Positions 33,583 through 44,223 of a stretch of DNA of 64,000 bases are shown here, one piece after another (the stretch's first letter is position 1; each line of letters starts with the position of its first letter). The notes under the pieces are model-generated. The model did not search any database and was not told the origin of the DNA. It was given only the letters and a program-made list of their open reading frames with translations. The position numbers and the translations under genes are program-made. The DNA comes from Argyresthia goedartella (Eukaryota; Arthropoda; Insecta; Lepidoptera; Argyresthiidae), in contig OX463818.1 of the NCBI GenBank assembly GCA_949825045.1, forward strand, positions 24,320,906-24,384,905, read 5' to 3'.

Positions 33583-34209
33583 ATCGTAACGAATTCGAAA
33601 GTAATATCACTTTTTGTGTACAATAACAAAGTGACGCTTCTAACTCAATGAATGATGATTGTAATGCGTCATCGTCGTCAATTCTCCCAGCGGTCCGTCG
33701 AGGCATTAAAATGCCACAATCATTATCTTCAAATGATTAATAGGACCTTTAGAGCCGGGGCACAAAGATATCGGGAGAAGATGATTTAATTTATATCTGA
33801 TGTTTTTATAGTTAGCCTTCATATCTCCACTGCGGCATTGAGCTAGTCCCCTGAGTATTGAATCGGCTTAAAGTGGCACAACTGTGCCTTCGCCACCCCG
33901 TATGGGAAAGGCGTGACGCTATGTTATAGTCAGCAATTATCCGTTTACGTAATTTTGAGGTTGAATTATTTCGTCACTATTGTTACCTGACAAGAAACAA
34001 AGGGTTATTAGAAAACTCTAATACAAAAGTTGTGATTGCAAAACTACTTAGTATGGAAATGGAATACTATGGGACACACGTGCAAGCTTATCAGTACCTC
34101 GAGTGCAAGTTTTTTCCACACTTTTTCTTAAACGTCATAATTTATAAAACTGAAAACCTGCACCACTAGGTGCACCGCATTGAAAACGCGATGAAATACA
34201 GAAAGAAAC
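33583..34209. other. no gene recognised
   Basis: Contains a short LINE-tail motif (CTGTGCCTTCGCCACCCCGT at about 33886-33905). The rest is unassigned. Confidence 0.35.
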
Positions 34210-34312
34210 ATCGAAGACCTGGCGATTTTTTTTTCTTCCTCCCAGCCGGAACCTGGGCCCTCTCGCTTGAGAAGTATAGCCTGGACCGCAATACCACGGA
34301 GGTCTTCAAATT
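34210..34312 (-). mobile_element. second tRNA-headed SINE family, degenerate copy
   Basis: On the - strand it starts GACCTCCGTGGTATTGCGG, which resembles an A-box-bearing head, continues to GGCCCAGGTTCCGGCTGGGA, a decayed B box, and ends with an A-rich tail (the T-run at 34226-34234 on +). The GACCTCCGTGG start is, as I recall, typical of another lepidopteran SINE family. Decay makes the call moderate. Confidence 0.5.
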
Positions 34313-35014
34313 AGTAGGGACAACAAAGTGTAGTTGAGTGAGAAGGGAAGGTTGTTCCCGATTACTTCCAAGAAAACTTGCCGATATCCTACAAAAAAAT
34401 ATTAAATACATTTCTTCTCGTTCTCCTCAATGAGACATCACAAGGTACAGTCGGGCCATAAATGGATAAGAAGCTAGTGTACGTGTTTATTATTATTTCT
34501 TCGAGTAATTTGTTTGTTACAACAAACAATTTGTTTATTAGTTTATTGCAAGTTTCGAAGACCATAATAGTTAGTGGGAGGGACGAAGTATAATACAGCA
34601 TGATCTATTATTTATTTAATTAATTTCCTCTTAATTAATATAAAAGCAGTTATAATACCGTATGGATAAGATCTTCGTTGTACTAGGTAAAATTATTTAC
34701 CATAGAGATTAATAATTTTAATTTAATATATTTTATTATGTAGCTTATGAAAGCTAGCGTTAAGCAAATTTATTTTATCATGTCGGAATTTATAATTATA
34801 TTCGTTGAATTATTTGGTACTACCGATTTGATTCGAGTTTGTAGCGGCAAACTCTTATTCTAACTCGTATTTTTTAATTTGTTTTCTATGTAATTAAAAT
34901 TTCATGTTAATTTCTAAATGAAGAGAATGTTTATGTCTCAAGGGTAATGAAGACTGATTTGACTAATTTGATGACAAAAAAAACAAATGCTGAAACTTCT
35001 TTTCATAATGGCCC
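34313..35014. other. no gene recognised
   Basis: AT-rich sequence with a small TTGTTTGTT/AACAAACAA inverted pair near 34510-34530. No coding domain or repeat family is recognised. Confidence 0.4.
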
Positions 35015-35262
35015 ACGACCCGAATGCCCGAGTCGGCAGTGAATCTGCCTACGAAGCCAAGGGTCCCGGTTTCGAGTCCCGATGGAAGCAATTATTGTTT
35101 GATGAGAACGGATGTTTGTACCCTAATCATGGTTGTTTGTCTATCTAAGTATAATATTTATCTAAATAAGTATGTGTATCGTTGTCACCATGATACAGGG
35201 AATCCTAGTTTGGGGCTAGATCAATGTGTGTAAGTAGTGTCCAAGGTATTTTTATTATTATG
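35015..35262 (+). mobile_element. SINE family S, full copy
   Basis: Head ACGACCCGAATGCCCGAGTC, B box in GGTTTCGAGTCCCG, body to ATCCTAGTTTGGGGCTAGAT, and an ATT-rich tail. The A box has a G-to-C change compared with other copies. LINE-J 3' sequence begins within a few bases of the tail. Confidence 0.85.
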
Positions 35263-35265
35263 ATT

Positions 35266-35590
35266 CTTTAATTCATAATTTCTTTATCGCACACAAAATT
35301 TAAAGCAAAGTTACATTGAAGACAAAACAGTGCATAACGGCGTACTTATCTCTAAATAAGAGATCTCTTCCAGCAAACCGACCTAGAGAGTGAGAGGTAA
35401 TTGTTGAGCGGGGGTAGACTAATAGTGTACAATTGTACTACATAGACTACATACCTAAACATAATAATATTCAAATACACTTCAAAATAAATACTTAAAC
35501 CTGTTTTTATAACTGTCTAACCCTAACTATATACTTAAATACTGTACAAGTATAATAAACTCTAGAACTCTCTCTAAAGACCGATATCTG
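35266..35590 (-). mobile_element. LINE-J 3' UTR fragment
   Basis: The reverse complement matches 62650-62990: CCCCGCTCAACAATTACCTC, the TTGCTGGAAGAGATCTC motif and the AATAAAGAAATT-type end. Only the untranslated 3' part is present. Confidence 0.7.
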
Positions 35591-38280
35591 ACACTGGTTG
35601 CATATAAGGGACTTTTACCTGCTCCTACTTTTTTGACCAGAGATTTGAGCAAAACCTGCATTTATCATGGATTGCTTAAAACAAAGTTGCCCTCTGTGAC
35701 GGTCGTACCTGAAGCTACCGTCACAGACCATAAGCCTGTAATTTTACAACTAAATAAACATGAACGTAATTTTGCAATATCCAAGGAAAGTCGATAAAGA
35801 AGGACTTGTAAGGGATATAAATAATATAAATTACAGGCAATTCTATGACTGTGAGGATTCTGATATGGCAATGACCTTGTTAACCCAATCCGATATGTCA
35901 GCAATAGAAATTAATACGTCTACTGTAATGCTATCAAGACGTAAAAATATTCTTAAACTCTGGATCACGCCAGGGCAACAAATAACTTTAGCGGATATCA
36001 ATAATAAAAATATATAGAAAACTATAAAAGATATAAAATATTCATCTAAGGACAAAAGTCCACCAAAAGAGCTTCTGACAGTCTTGCCGGACCCTAAAGC
36101 CTCCTTAAATGAAGTAAATAAATATTTTGTAGAAGTAAATGAAAACCTCGCAAAAAAACTTTGCCTCTATGGATAACTCAACCACAAATAACGGACATAA
36201 GGATAGAGTAGCTATCTCGTTTGCATTATTAAGTACGGATGGAGAAGAAGTTAAACGATTTGATTATGTATTTGAAAAGTGAATTCACAGTTGGATGGGA
36301 TAATATTTCAAATATCGTACTAAAAGAATATAAAGAGTTACTTATTCCCCCATTAACATTCATTTTTAATAGGTGCTTGGAGTATGGTGTCTTTCCCGCG
36401 GTGCTCAAGCATTCACGTGTTCGACCAATACAAAAAGGAGGCGACAGGGATCGTTTAAGTAATTATAGACCCACATCAATTCTGCCCGCGATTTCAAAAA
36501 TACTAGAAAAAAACATAAATAATAGGCTGGTTAATTACCTCGAAGGAAATGGGCTAACTATCCAACAACCAGTTTGGCTTCCGATGCGGAAAATCCACTG
36601 ACGCAACAGCACAATGTCTTACAGACTATATTGCGACTAATCTCGATAATGGTCAAAAATGCATTGGAATATTTCTTAATTTGGCGAAAGCTTTTGATAC
36701 GGTCCCTGTCCCTTCTCTGCTGGCGAAACTTGAGGAGCTTGAGATCAGAGGCATACAACATAAGTTAGTGACCAGCTACTTAACAAACCGCTTCCAAAGT
36801 GTACTAGTGAACAATCACATCAGCTCAGATCTGGCTATTTCTTACGGAGTTCCCCAAGATAGCAAATTAGGACCAACATTGTTTCTGGTTTATATAAATG
36901 ACGTACTACGTCTACAATATTTCGACGACCGAATAATATCCTATGCAGATGATACTGTTTTACTTTTGTCTGCTAAATGTTTTGAAACTGTTTACGAGCT
37001 AGCTCAGAGTGGTCTCAACATAGTTAAGAAATGGCTGCACACAAACGATTTAACACTTAACTCTCACAAGACTAAAGTGTTTGCTTTTTTCTATACGCCA
37101 AATGCAAGTAGACAACAAGTTAAAAATTGTGTCACGTGACTGCTCATTAAGGGACACACACAATCAAGACGGTTGTAAATGTTTGTTGCTGGAATGTGTA
37201 CGAAGTAAAAAGCATCTTGGTATACATTGCAATTTATCATTTAAAGAGCACATTAAACAGTTGAAAAACCAACTTCGTAAATTAATTTATATTTTCAAAA
37301 ACTTGAGGCACGTTTTTGAACCCTCAATACTCAAACAACTGTACTAAACAACGCTTTGCCAGTCAATAATAACCTATTGTATATCACCTTGGGGAGGTGC
37401 AGCAAAAACTTTTTAAAAACCTTAGAAGTGTCTCGAAGGGCCCATACTTAGGTTAGCACTTTTACAGGTTATTATTATTCAACAGAATTACTGTATCAGG
37501 ATTGTGAGATACTGAATGTTCGACAACTTTTCATACTAAGTATTATAATTAAACAACATACTAAGATCATTTTTGACCAAAAACAGCTAAACAAACGGCG
37601 AATTAATGTATTACATAGTGACATAACTTTTCGCACACAATTTATCAATAAGTTTCTACCTTTTTGGGGCCCCTATTTGTATAAGGTAGGTACTTAATGA
37701 AAAGATGAGTATCTATTCAATGACGGCTTTTCAATGTAAAAAAAGTAACCAACTGGCTTAAAGAATCTCAATTACGAGGAGACTGAAAATATCCTAAAAT
37801 TTATAGAATTATAATAAAATTTGCAAAATAGGAATCAATGAAATGTTTACTGCCATTTAATTCTTATCCTACAAATAACATCACACACCCTCTCACACTC
37901 ATACACACACCACATTTAAACGCACAGGTAGGAGTAAACACTATACAATATATTTTTTTAATTGTAACTTGATTTTCTTTTGTGTAACTTATTAATATTA
38001 TAGTTGTCCAAGTTTTTTTTTCTTAGATAGTTCTACTCGTAGTTATAATAGGTTATTTAAACTACATATTTTAGGAGCTACAATTTTTATTTGTCTATAA
38101 AATTGATGGGAATTTTTGGCGCTGTTTTGCTGAAATAAGGTATTACGCCTAGCTCAGCAACAGATACTACAATGCTTTTCTTCTAAATCTAATCTAGCCT
38201 ACATTTAACAGCACCATTGTATGTATACTTCTTTTTTAGTGACAATAAATTATTATTCTTATTATTATTATTATATTTTT
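35591..38280 (+). mobile_element. LINE-L: 5'-truncated LINE with RT
   Basis: It begins in the C-terminal part of an APE endonuclease (VTDHKPVILQLNKHE at about 35720), followed by a linker, the RT and a C-terminal domain (QSIITYCISPWGGA at about 37350; LYQDCEILNVRQLF at about 37490). The 3' UTR ends in a TTA-rich microsatellite at about 38245-38275. The element carries several stops and frameshifts. It is probably a jockey/CR1-group LINE different from LINE-J and LINE-C. Confidence 0.75.
36239..37347 (+). pseudogene. LINE-L reverse transcriptase
   Basis: The first frame (36239-36601) shows WDNISNIVLKEY, GVFPAVLKHSRVRPIQKGG and LSNYRPTSILPAISKILE, the RT N-terminal blocks. A frameshift near 36565 moves the reading into a second frame, with FGFRCGKSTDATAQ, LNLAKAFDTVPVPSLLAKLE (block A; the first catalytic Asp is replaced by Asn in FLNLAKAF), SYGVPQDSKLGPTLFLVYIN (block B, usual QGS changed to QDS) and ISYADDTVLL (block C). 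A second frameshift near 37135 precedes the HLGIHCNLSFKEHI block. Altered catalytic residues and frameshifts make it inactive. Confidence 0.8.
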
Positions 38281-38444
38281 ATGAATTTTTCATTTCACTC
38301 TTGTAATAAAGAGGTTCTGATACACGGGCTTACGCCAAGTGCTTATCTACTAAAGATCACGGTCCTTGCCCATGAATTTCCGTACAATTCTACATGTATT
38401 TAGTATTGTTGCTTTTTGAAGAAGTATGTGTGTGTTTTATTATT

Positions 38445-39425
38445 ATTATTATTATAGTATTATTATTATTGAACTTAATGCATATATAAAGTATATATAT
38501 AGAATAAAAATAAATACATACTAATACCTATGCTTGAAGAAAAAGTTAGTGCTCTTTAACTCGACTTTTAAAAATGTTGAGTGTTGAACTGTCCCTGATG
38601 GTGTAGGGGAGTGCATTCCACAGATGGAATGTGCCCATAGGACGCGGTGCTATGCTTTGGTAGGGTGAGCATGGAAACAGTTTGAGTTCTCCGAAGCCTG
38701 CTGGAAGAAAGGAAAGAAAAACGTTCTCGAAGAAAAGAAGGATAGCGAGGGTTACGTAAAATATTGAACAGGAGATCGAGGGTGTGAATATCTCGGCGAA
38801 GACGTATCGGGAGCCACTTCAACTCCTTGCGATACAGCGAAACATGATCATACTTGCGCTACCCGAAGATAAACCGAATCCCGAGGTTTTGAAGTCGCTC
38901 GAGTTTGTTCAATTGTTCTTCGTTCGCGCTGAGCCAACAGGCATCCGCATAATCAATAAGAGTTACAAGGAGAGGCAATGGTGGTTTTGGTCTGTCGTGG
39001 TAGGAAGTTCTGAAGTTTCTTTAGAGAGTGAAAGGTAGCATAGACTCGACGACTGACCTCATTGACATGCAGTGACCAGGACAGTTGGTTATTGAAGATA
39101 ATGCCCAGGTTTTTAGCTTTCATGCTGTACATGATTATGGTACCATTGAAAGTGACTGTGGAGGAATCGGCAGATTTTGCATCAGATTAAGAAAATACCT
39201 GGTACCTATAATCATGGCCTGGGACTTGGTCGTGTTAAACAAAAGACCGTAGGAAGAAGCCCAGACCTAATACCCTCCAGATCGGCATTCAGTGCCTCCA
39301 CAGCAGAATCAACATCGCAAAGAGAGAAGTGGCGATAAATCTGGAGGTCGTCGGCATAGAGATCGTAGGAAGAGGACAGCACGTCTGAAATGGAGTTAAT
39401 GAAAATGGAAAACAGAAGGAAAATG
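38445..39425 (-). pseudogene. LINE-J RT palm and C-terminal region, reversed
   Basis: The - strand reads INSISDVLSSSYDLYADDLQ (catalytic ADD) near 39400-39340, EALNADLEGI, then broken thumb sequence. Near 38870-38570 it continues with MKWLPIRLRRDIHTLDLLFN and LPKHSTASYGH, and it ends in DSSTLNIFK-like sequence. Several stops and shifts are present. The 3' side is an ATT-rich microsatellite at about 38440-38470. It extends further 5' than the copy at 26680 and keeps the YADD core. Confidence 0.75.
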
Positions 39426-40436
39426 GAAAACTTTTACTCCTCATTTGTAATGGGAAGTAAGAAACCCAACATAGAGTGTAATTTTAGCATCAAATTTAAT
39501 TAACCATGATACATTTTTAAAAATAATGATATATTAATTATTGATGGTAAGTATAATTTTCGATTAGATACTGTTTTTATTAAATTAGATGCTGAGTTAT
39601 TAATTCGTTAGGTCAGGTTAGACTTTTTTGATATTCGATTAAATACTACCCATTTTTCATAACCATTATCGGTTAATAGTAGCGTAAAAGGTGATTTTTG
39701 TCTCATACCAATATAGTAGCAATTTTACTATAACTACTATTATAACGACTGTACCATGCTTGCTGCCGTGGAGGCAAACGGGACTATTTTTAAATAATAA
39801 TAAACTTCGTGGAGGATTTCGGGAACTGATGTACGGCATTTTTATCTTCTCGAAACAATGGATTTGAGGAACACGGGAACAACCCCGTGAGGGGGAACAC
39901 CTTCGAATTTGAAGGGCGATACTTCCATAGATTCGTATTTGAGAACTGGGTACTTGTAAGCTGGGCAGCCGTAACTGATTGTTTTGTGCTAAAGCGCATT
40001 ACGAAGATCATTCAATTGCAAAATTAAGAGGCTAAAGAACCTATACGGATTCTCGACGGGACGTCGGAAGTCATTCGATCGATTTTATTTCACCGCCCAC
40101 CATTGATTGATTCGTCAGTCTGACGTTGCCTTATTTCTGCGAAGATTTAATGTGTTGTTGTTTTACTGAGAACCAAATTGCCGATGTGTTGTTTCACTGG
40201 GAACCAAATTGCCGATGGTCATTTAATCAATAATACACATTTAATCGACAAATCGTTAAGTCGGTGTCTCGTTTCGAAACGATAAGATTGGAAGCATACA
40301 AATATCATAAATTGTATCTGACCTTGGTCATTGGGTACGATAGATTTATACATATCTATTACAATTTTCTTCAACTTAGTCTGCTGGTAATAGAATCCAT
40401 AAACATCGGTGAAATATTGAAAATATTATCTTACCT
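39426..40436. other. no gene recognised
   Basis: A near-tandem duplication of about 35 bp occurs at 40150-40217 (TGTTGTTTTACTGAGAACCA and TGTTGTTTCACTGGGAACCA, each followed by AATTGCCGATG). Nothing else is recognised. Confidence 0.45.
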
Positions 40437-40571
40437 AATTTTTGGGGTTCAGGGTTCGGGTTTTGGGGGGGAAGATTATTTTACTTCGTTCGGATTATTA
40501 TTACTAAGAATCCGCTGGCCGTCTGTCTATCTGTCCGTCGTCACCGGGCTCTTTCTAATACAGAAATACAC

Positions 40572-40613
40572 ATTCTGTGAAAATTCCATACCTCTACCGA
40601 ATTTTCACAGAAT
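40572..40613. repeat. perfect 15-bp inverted duplication inside a dispersed repeat
   Basis: ATTCTGTGAAAATTC at 40572-40586 is the reverse complement of 40599-40613. In other copies of this repeat only the right-hand arm (read on the opposite strand, ATCTGTGAAAATTTCAAC) exists, so the left arm is a local inverted duplicate. Confidence 0.85.
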
Positions 40614-40804
40614 TTCTGTTGCCGCTGCAGCTACAATAAATGAACTACACGATATTTAATGAAACAATTAAAGAGGCTTGTTTCAATATACCGATACAAT
40701 ATAATATACTGATCGAAATATAATCGATAATTTCGTGTCGAGGCGCAATTGGTTTTGACGACAGATCCGCAATCTGTGGGTTGGCTGGTGTGGTGCTAGG
40801 TAAC

Positions 40805-41070
40805 CTAGTTCGGACATGGCTGTTAATAATTTTTTAATTATTTATTCCTGCATATTAATTATAATATGCCGGAATATTTCATATTGTAATACTTCTATTA
40901 ATTAAGCACAAGCAATTTTTAAAAGAGATCCAGAAATCAATCTGTGTGAGTTTCTACGCCATCCTTCTCCCACAGTGGTCCAATGTAGAGAAGTGGCAAA
41001 AAATTACGATTTCTAAGTACATGTAAATATCTACAGTAATAAAGAGATTTGATTGATTGATTGGACATAA
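40805..41070 (+). mobile_element. LINE-K 3' UTR with (GATT)n tail
   Basis: It includes TATTCCTGCATATTAATT, AAAAGAGATCCAGAAATC, CAGTGGTCCAATGTAGAGAA, TAAATATCTACAGTAATAAA and a GATTGATTGATTGG tail. A related piece on the other strand lies at 26405-26640. No ORF is present. Confidence 0.65.
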
Positions 41071-41386
41071 ACCATTTTTATTTTGTTTGGTCCTTAACTT
41101 ATCCTGTACGATGGTACGGAACCCTTCGTGTGTGTGGCCGACCCCCGCACTTGACCGATTTTTTCGCTTTTAGAGAGTAGTTGTTTCGAATTTTATATAA
41201 TGTGAATTACCGTTCATTGTCTGTCTCACTGAAAGGCCTCCCAACTATTGTACACAATGTGACACAGCTGATCATTTTAAAATTATAATTTTACGCTAAA
41301 TAAAACTCCGAAAATGTTTTCAGAGTTTTATTCACCCATCTATTTGATACGCATTGCAGACTTCTCGCAATATACCTATTTTTTTT

Positions 41387-41628
41387 AGGGTAATATTAAA
41401 CTGTACATCAAAAATACTGATTTGCACAGCAAATATCAGGGCAACATGCTGCGGTAGCTTAAGGTGAAGGGTAAAGGGGGTGAGCGAAGCGAAGCCCCCT
41501 TTACCCTTCATGTTAAATTGAACATGTAAGAACAACAAAAAATACTTAAAACATAAACATGAGTATTTTTGCTGATCCTTTTTTGCTGTGCAAATCAGTA
41601 TTTTTGATGTGCGATTAAATACTAGCCT
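41387..41628. mobile_element. MITE-R, complete copy
   Basis: The left end AGGGTAATATTAAACTGTAC and the inner CATCAAAAATACTGATTTGC are mirrored by CAAATCAGTATTTTTGATGT and GATTAAATACTAGCCT at the right. TIRs are about 45 bp. A central hairpin GAAGGGTAAAGGGGG / CCCCCTTTACCCTTC encloses GTGAGCGAAGCGAAG. No transposase is encoded. Confidence 0.8.
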
Positions 41629-41679
41629 TTTTTTACTTTTCATTGCCTTACTTGCACTTGGATAACTTAAAAGCATAAC

Positions 41680-42142
41680 GACCTTACATTTTTTTGCTTA
41701 CACCTCGAAAACGACTCACAGAAAATTTTGTTGTAATAAATAAAAGCTGAATCTCTACAACATTGATCATACACTTTTTACCTATTACCAATGGTTGTCT
41801 AGGATACGAGCTCCGTTAGTTTTTTTTAATTGTGGTCTTTACCTTACTTTTTTGACATCGAATCGAATATCTAACTTCAAAATAGTTCATCTGGGGAAAA
41901 AGTGGGCCAAAAAATATATAGAGTAAAATTTATCTTCAAAAATATATTCTACATGATGTGCAAATTCGTCATCTACCGTTAAAAAGTTCGAAACTCATAA
42001 ATATATCTCATAATCCTAGACAACTATTGGGAAAAGGTAAAAAGTGTTTAAAATTTTATCAGCTTTCATTATGTATTGCAACAAAATTTCCTTATGATTC
42101 GTCACTTTTGAGATGTAAGCAAAAACCCAAAAAACCGGGACC
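41680..42142. mobile_element. MITE-Q, copy 1
   Basis: Terminal region TTTTTTTGCTTACACCTCGA with AGAAAATTTTGTTGTAATAA is mirrored by TTGCAACAAAATTTCC and TTTTGAGATGTAAGCAAAAA at the right. ATCATACACTTTTTACCTAT on the left pairs with GGAAAAGGTAAAAAGTGTTT on the right. Arms exceed 80 bp with gaps. It starts about 50 bp after MITE-R. Confidence 0.65.
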
Positions 42143-42648
42143 TTCTTTGTGCCCCCTAAAAGGACTCACCGCAGCGATGTCAGGACTTTTCGTATGTTTA
42201 TCTCCTAGTCTAACTATTCCAATCAAGGTTCAGAAGACAAACATTCTGCTTACGACTTTTCCATGTATATCTTTGGAGCCCTCATTTCCGAAGAGATATG
42301 TAGGTCCAGTGTATGCAAAATATGGCATTTAGCGTAACTTACTTGCTTGGGGTGTGGCACAGGCATAGAATTGCAACCTTATTCAGCCATTAAATCAACA
42401 CTCTTTTTGATGACAAGGTGATAGCCCATACAACCTTTTTTGGCACCCACGCTTCAATTTAGTTGTTATTACCATCTTTTACCATCATCGCAATATCCAT
42501 CCTACCGTAATCCATTTAAATTGCCTTGAGAAATTTGTTTGTATTTGTTAAGTGCTTTATCTAATTGTGTAACCTCCTGTTTTATGTGTGAATAATAAAC
42601 TATTTATATTTGCATTGTACAACAACCCGTGATACCCATAATCGGCGA
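42143..42648. other. no gene recognised
   Basis: Nothing is recognised between MITE-Q and the LINE C-terminal fragment. Confidence 0.35.
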
Positions 42649-42775
42649 GCTTGTATGCAGAGACTTATGCATGTTGAGGATGAGAGAGGTGTATGCCAGG
42701 AACGTTGGAAGTGGAGGTCTTTAGTCTCTGCCTACCCCTCTCTCGGGAATAAGGCGTGAGCAAATGTATGTATTT
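42649..42775 (+). pseudogene. LINE ORF2 C-terminal tail
   Basis: The + frame reads ACMQRLMHVEDERGVCQERW, then KWRSLVSAYPSLGNKA and a stop. This is the same kind of C-terminal tail as at 24374-24679. Such isolated ends fit heavily 5'-truncated LINE insertions. Confidence 0.65.
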
Positions 42776-43151
42776 AAATGATAGCCCATCGCTACTCTGG
42801 TTTTCGTTGCCTTATGTAAATATTTATGTTTGGATATAGGTGCATATTTTTGTAACTTCTGAGTTGGCTGAATCCAATTTAAGAGCCCTCGGTCGTCTAT
42901 CAGAATTAGCAATCAATCATCTTCCACAAAGCATATTTGATTGAATAAACTCGAGCAAAGTATCTCCTAATCGATATGCCAGGTCATTGTAAGAGGGATC
43001 CGCTAAGACCGACTATTCAAGACAAAAATATCTGTTTTACCTGCGTTTAAGTTTTATCTCTCTTCAACTCGTTTTAAATATAAATGAATGCTCATAAGGG
43101 GGATGTAGATGACCCCTTTGAGGTGTGCCTTCTTTGCCCCAAAGGGTACAA

Positions 43152-43551
43152 AGGTCCCATTTTTTGGTTTTTTGCTTTCATCTCGAAAACGCGTCATAGA
43201 AATAATTGTTGTACCTACTACATAATGAAGCTGATAAAATACCGACATTGATTCGATCTAGTATTATGAGCTCAGAACTTTTCAACGGTAAATGACAAAT
43301 TAACATATGAACATATATTTTTAAAGCAGATGAACTGTTTGAAGTGAAAAAGTAACATATGACAAAAAACGTGAGGTGAAAAAACCTTTTGAAAAAATAT
43401 TTTTCGGAGCTCGTATCCTTGACACCGATTAGGAAAAGGTAAAAAGTGTATACTAAGTTGCAGAGAATTTCATCAGCTTTCATTGTATAGTACGACAAAA
43501 TTTCCTAAGACGCGTCTTTTCGAGATGCAAGCAAAAAACAAAAAACGGGTC
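43152..43551. mobile_element. MITE-Q, copy 2
   Basis: The left end GGTCCCATTTTTTGG and TTTGCTTTCATCTCGAAAAC, with AATGAAGCTGATAAAAT, is mirrored by ATCAGCTTTCATTG, TTCGAGATGCAAGCAAAAAA and CAAAAAACGGGTC. It shares AGGAAAAGGTAAAAAGTGTA with copy 1. No ORF is present. Confidence 0.7.
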
Positions 43552-44221
43552 AACAGCGCCCTCCCTACTAGTGTTTACTTTTCTGTTTGTACTCTGTCCC
43601 AGGTTGGGTAAGGTCTCCTCTCGGATAATTAATTAATGACTCGGATATCTGTGCCTATGCCACCACGTTTGGCAAGAGGCGGATATGTTGTTGATATTTT
43701 TTAACTTCGATCAACATCCATGATTAATTGGCTATGCAGAGGTATAGCACAGCTTGTGACAGGGTCATTCTCACGGAAATTAAACGAAAAAGAACGCTGT
43801 TAGGCTCACCCGAGCCAACGGTTACCCGCTCATTACCCGTTACCACGAGTATTACTCGGTTCAAGCCTCCAAGCTCACATTTATTTAGTTACAGGTGATA
43901 CTAATCAGGTTGTCGGGAGAATCAGTTACGCCACGCCCCCCAAGTGGTGTTCGATATGTTACCGTAAGATAGTCAACTATCTTACGGTAACAGATATACC
44001 TTCGTCCTAGCTATATTGCACCGGATAATTTATGGTACCTTATTGTGCTGTCTCGTTGAAGTTAAGATGTCGTAGCGCATTTCGCACCACTTTTACATGC
44101 GTTTTAATATGGATAATTAAGTATCTTGTCAGGTTGTTGTAAATAATTAAGAGGTTGGTCCTGCCTGATGTTGTACTTACATCAGCCATGTAAGAGTTGA
44201 GGTAGCACAACAAATTAAATC
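43552..44221. other. no gene recognised; contains a near-perfect palindrome
   Basis: No coding domain is recognised. A short LINE-tail motif (TGTGCCTATGCCACCACGTT) occurs near 43651. The palindrome at 43957-43992 is listed separately. Confidence 0.4.
43957..43992. repeat. perfect 17-bp palindrome with 2-nt spacer
   Basis: TGTTACCGTAAGATAGT at 43957-43973 is exactly mirrored at 43976-43992 around a CA spacer. No nearby gene or known site explains it. Confidence 0.95.
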
Positions 44222-44223
44222 TA

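Larger units (their letters stand above)
40437..41165 (-). repeat. (GGAC)n-type dispersed repeat, reversed, split by LINE-K
   Basis: The right end (41100-41163) is the reverse complement of the repeat start: TACGGAACCCTTCGTGTG, then GCACTTGACCGATTTTTTCG. The left part (40437-40640) has CCGTCTGTCTATCTGTCCGT and TTTCTGTTGCCGCTGCAGCT. The middle is interrupted by a + strand LINE-K 3' end (40805-41070). Confidence 0.6.

Noticed and set aside
33396..33651. Three overlapping frames with 17-residue repeats on both strands over the minisatellite
   Set aside because: They exist only because the 51-bp period is divisible by three; no start context, domain or flanking coding signal supports a protein.
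40264..40659. A 131-codon + strand frame with a hydrophobic look
   Set aside because: Its second half is the reversed (GGAC)n dispersed repeat (TCTGTTGCCGCTGCAGCT region), so it is not a host protein.
41332..41676. A 114-codon - strand frame
   Set aside because: It coincides with MITE-R, whose termini and hairpin explain the sequence; the other MITE-R copy breaks the frame.
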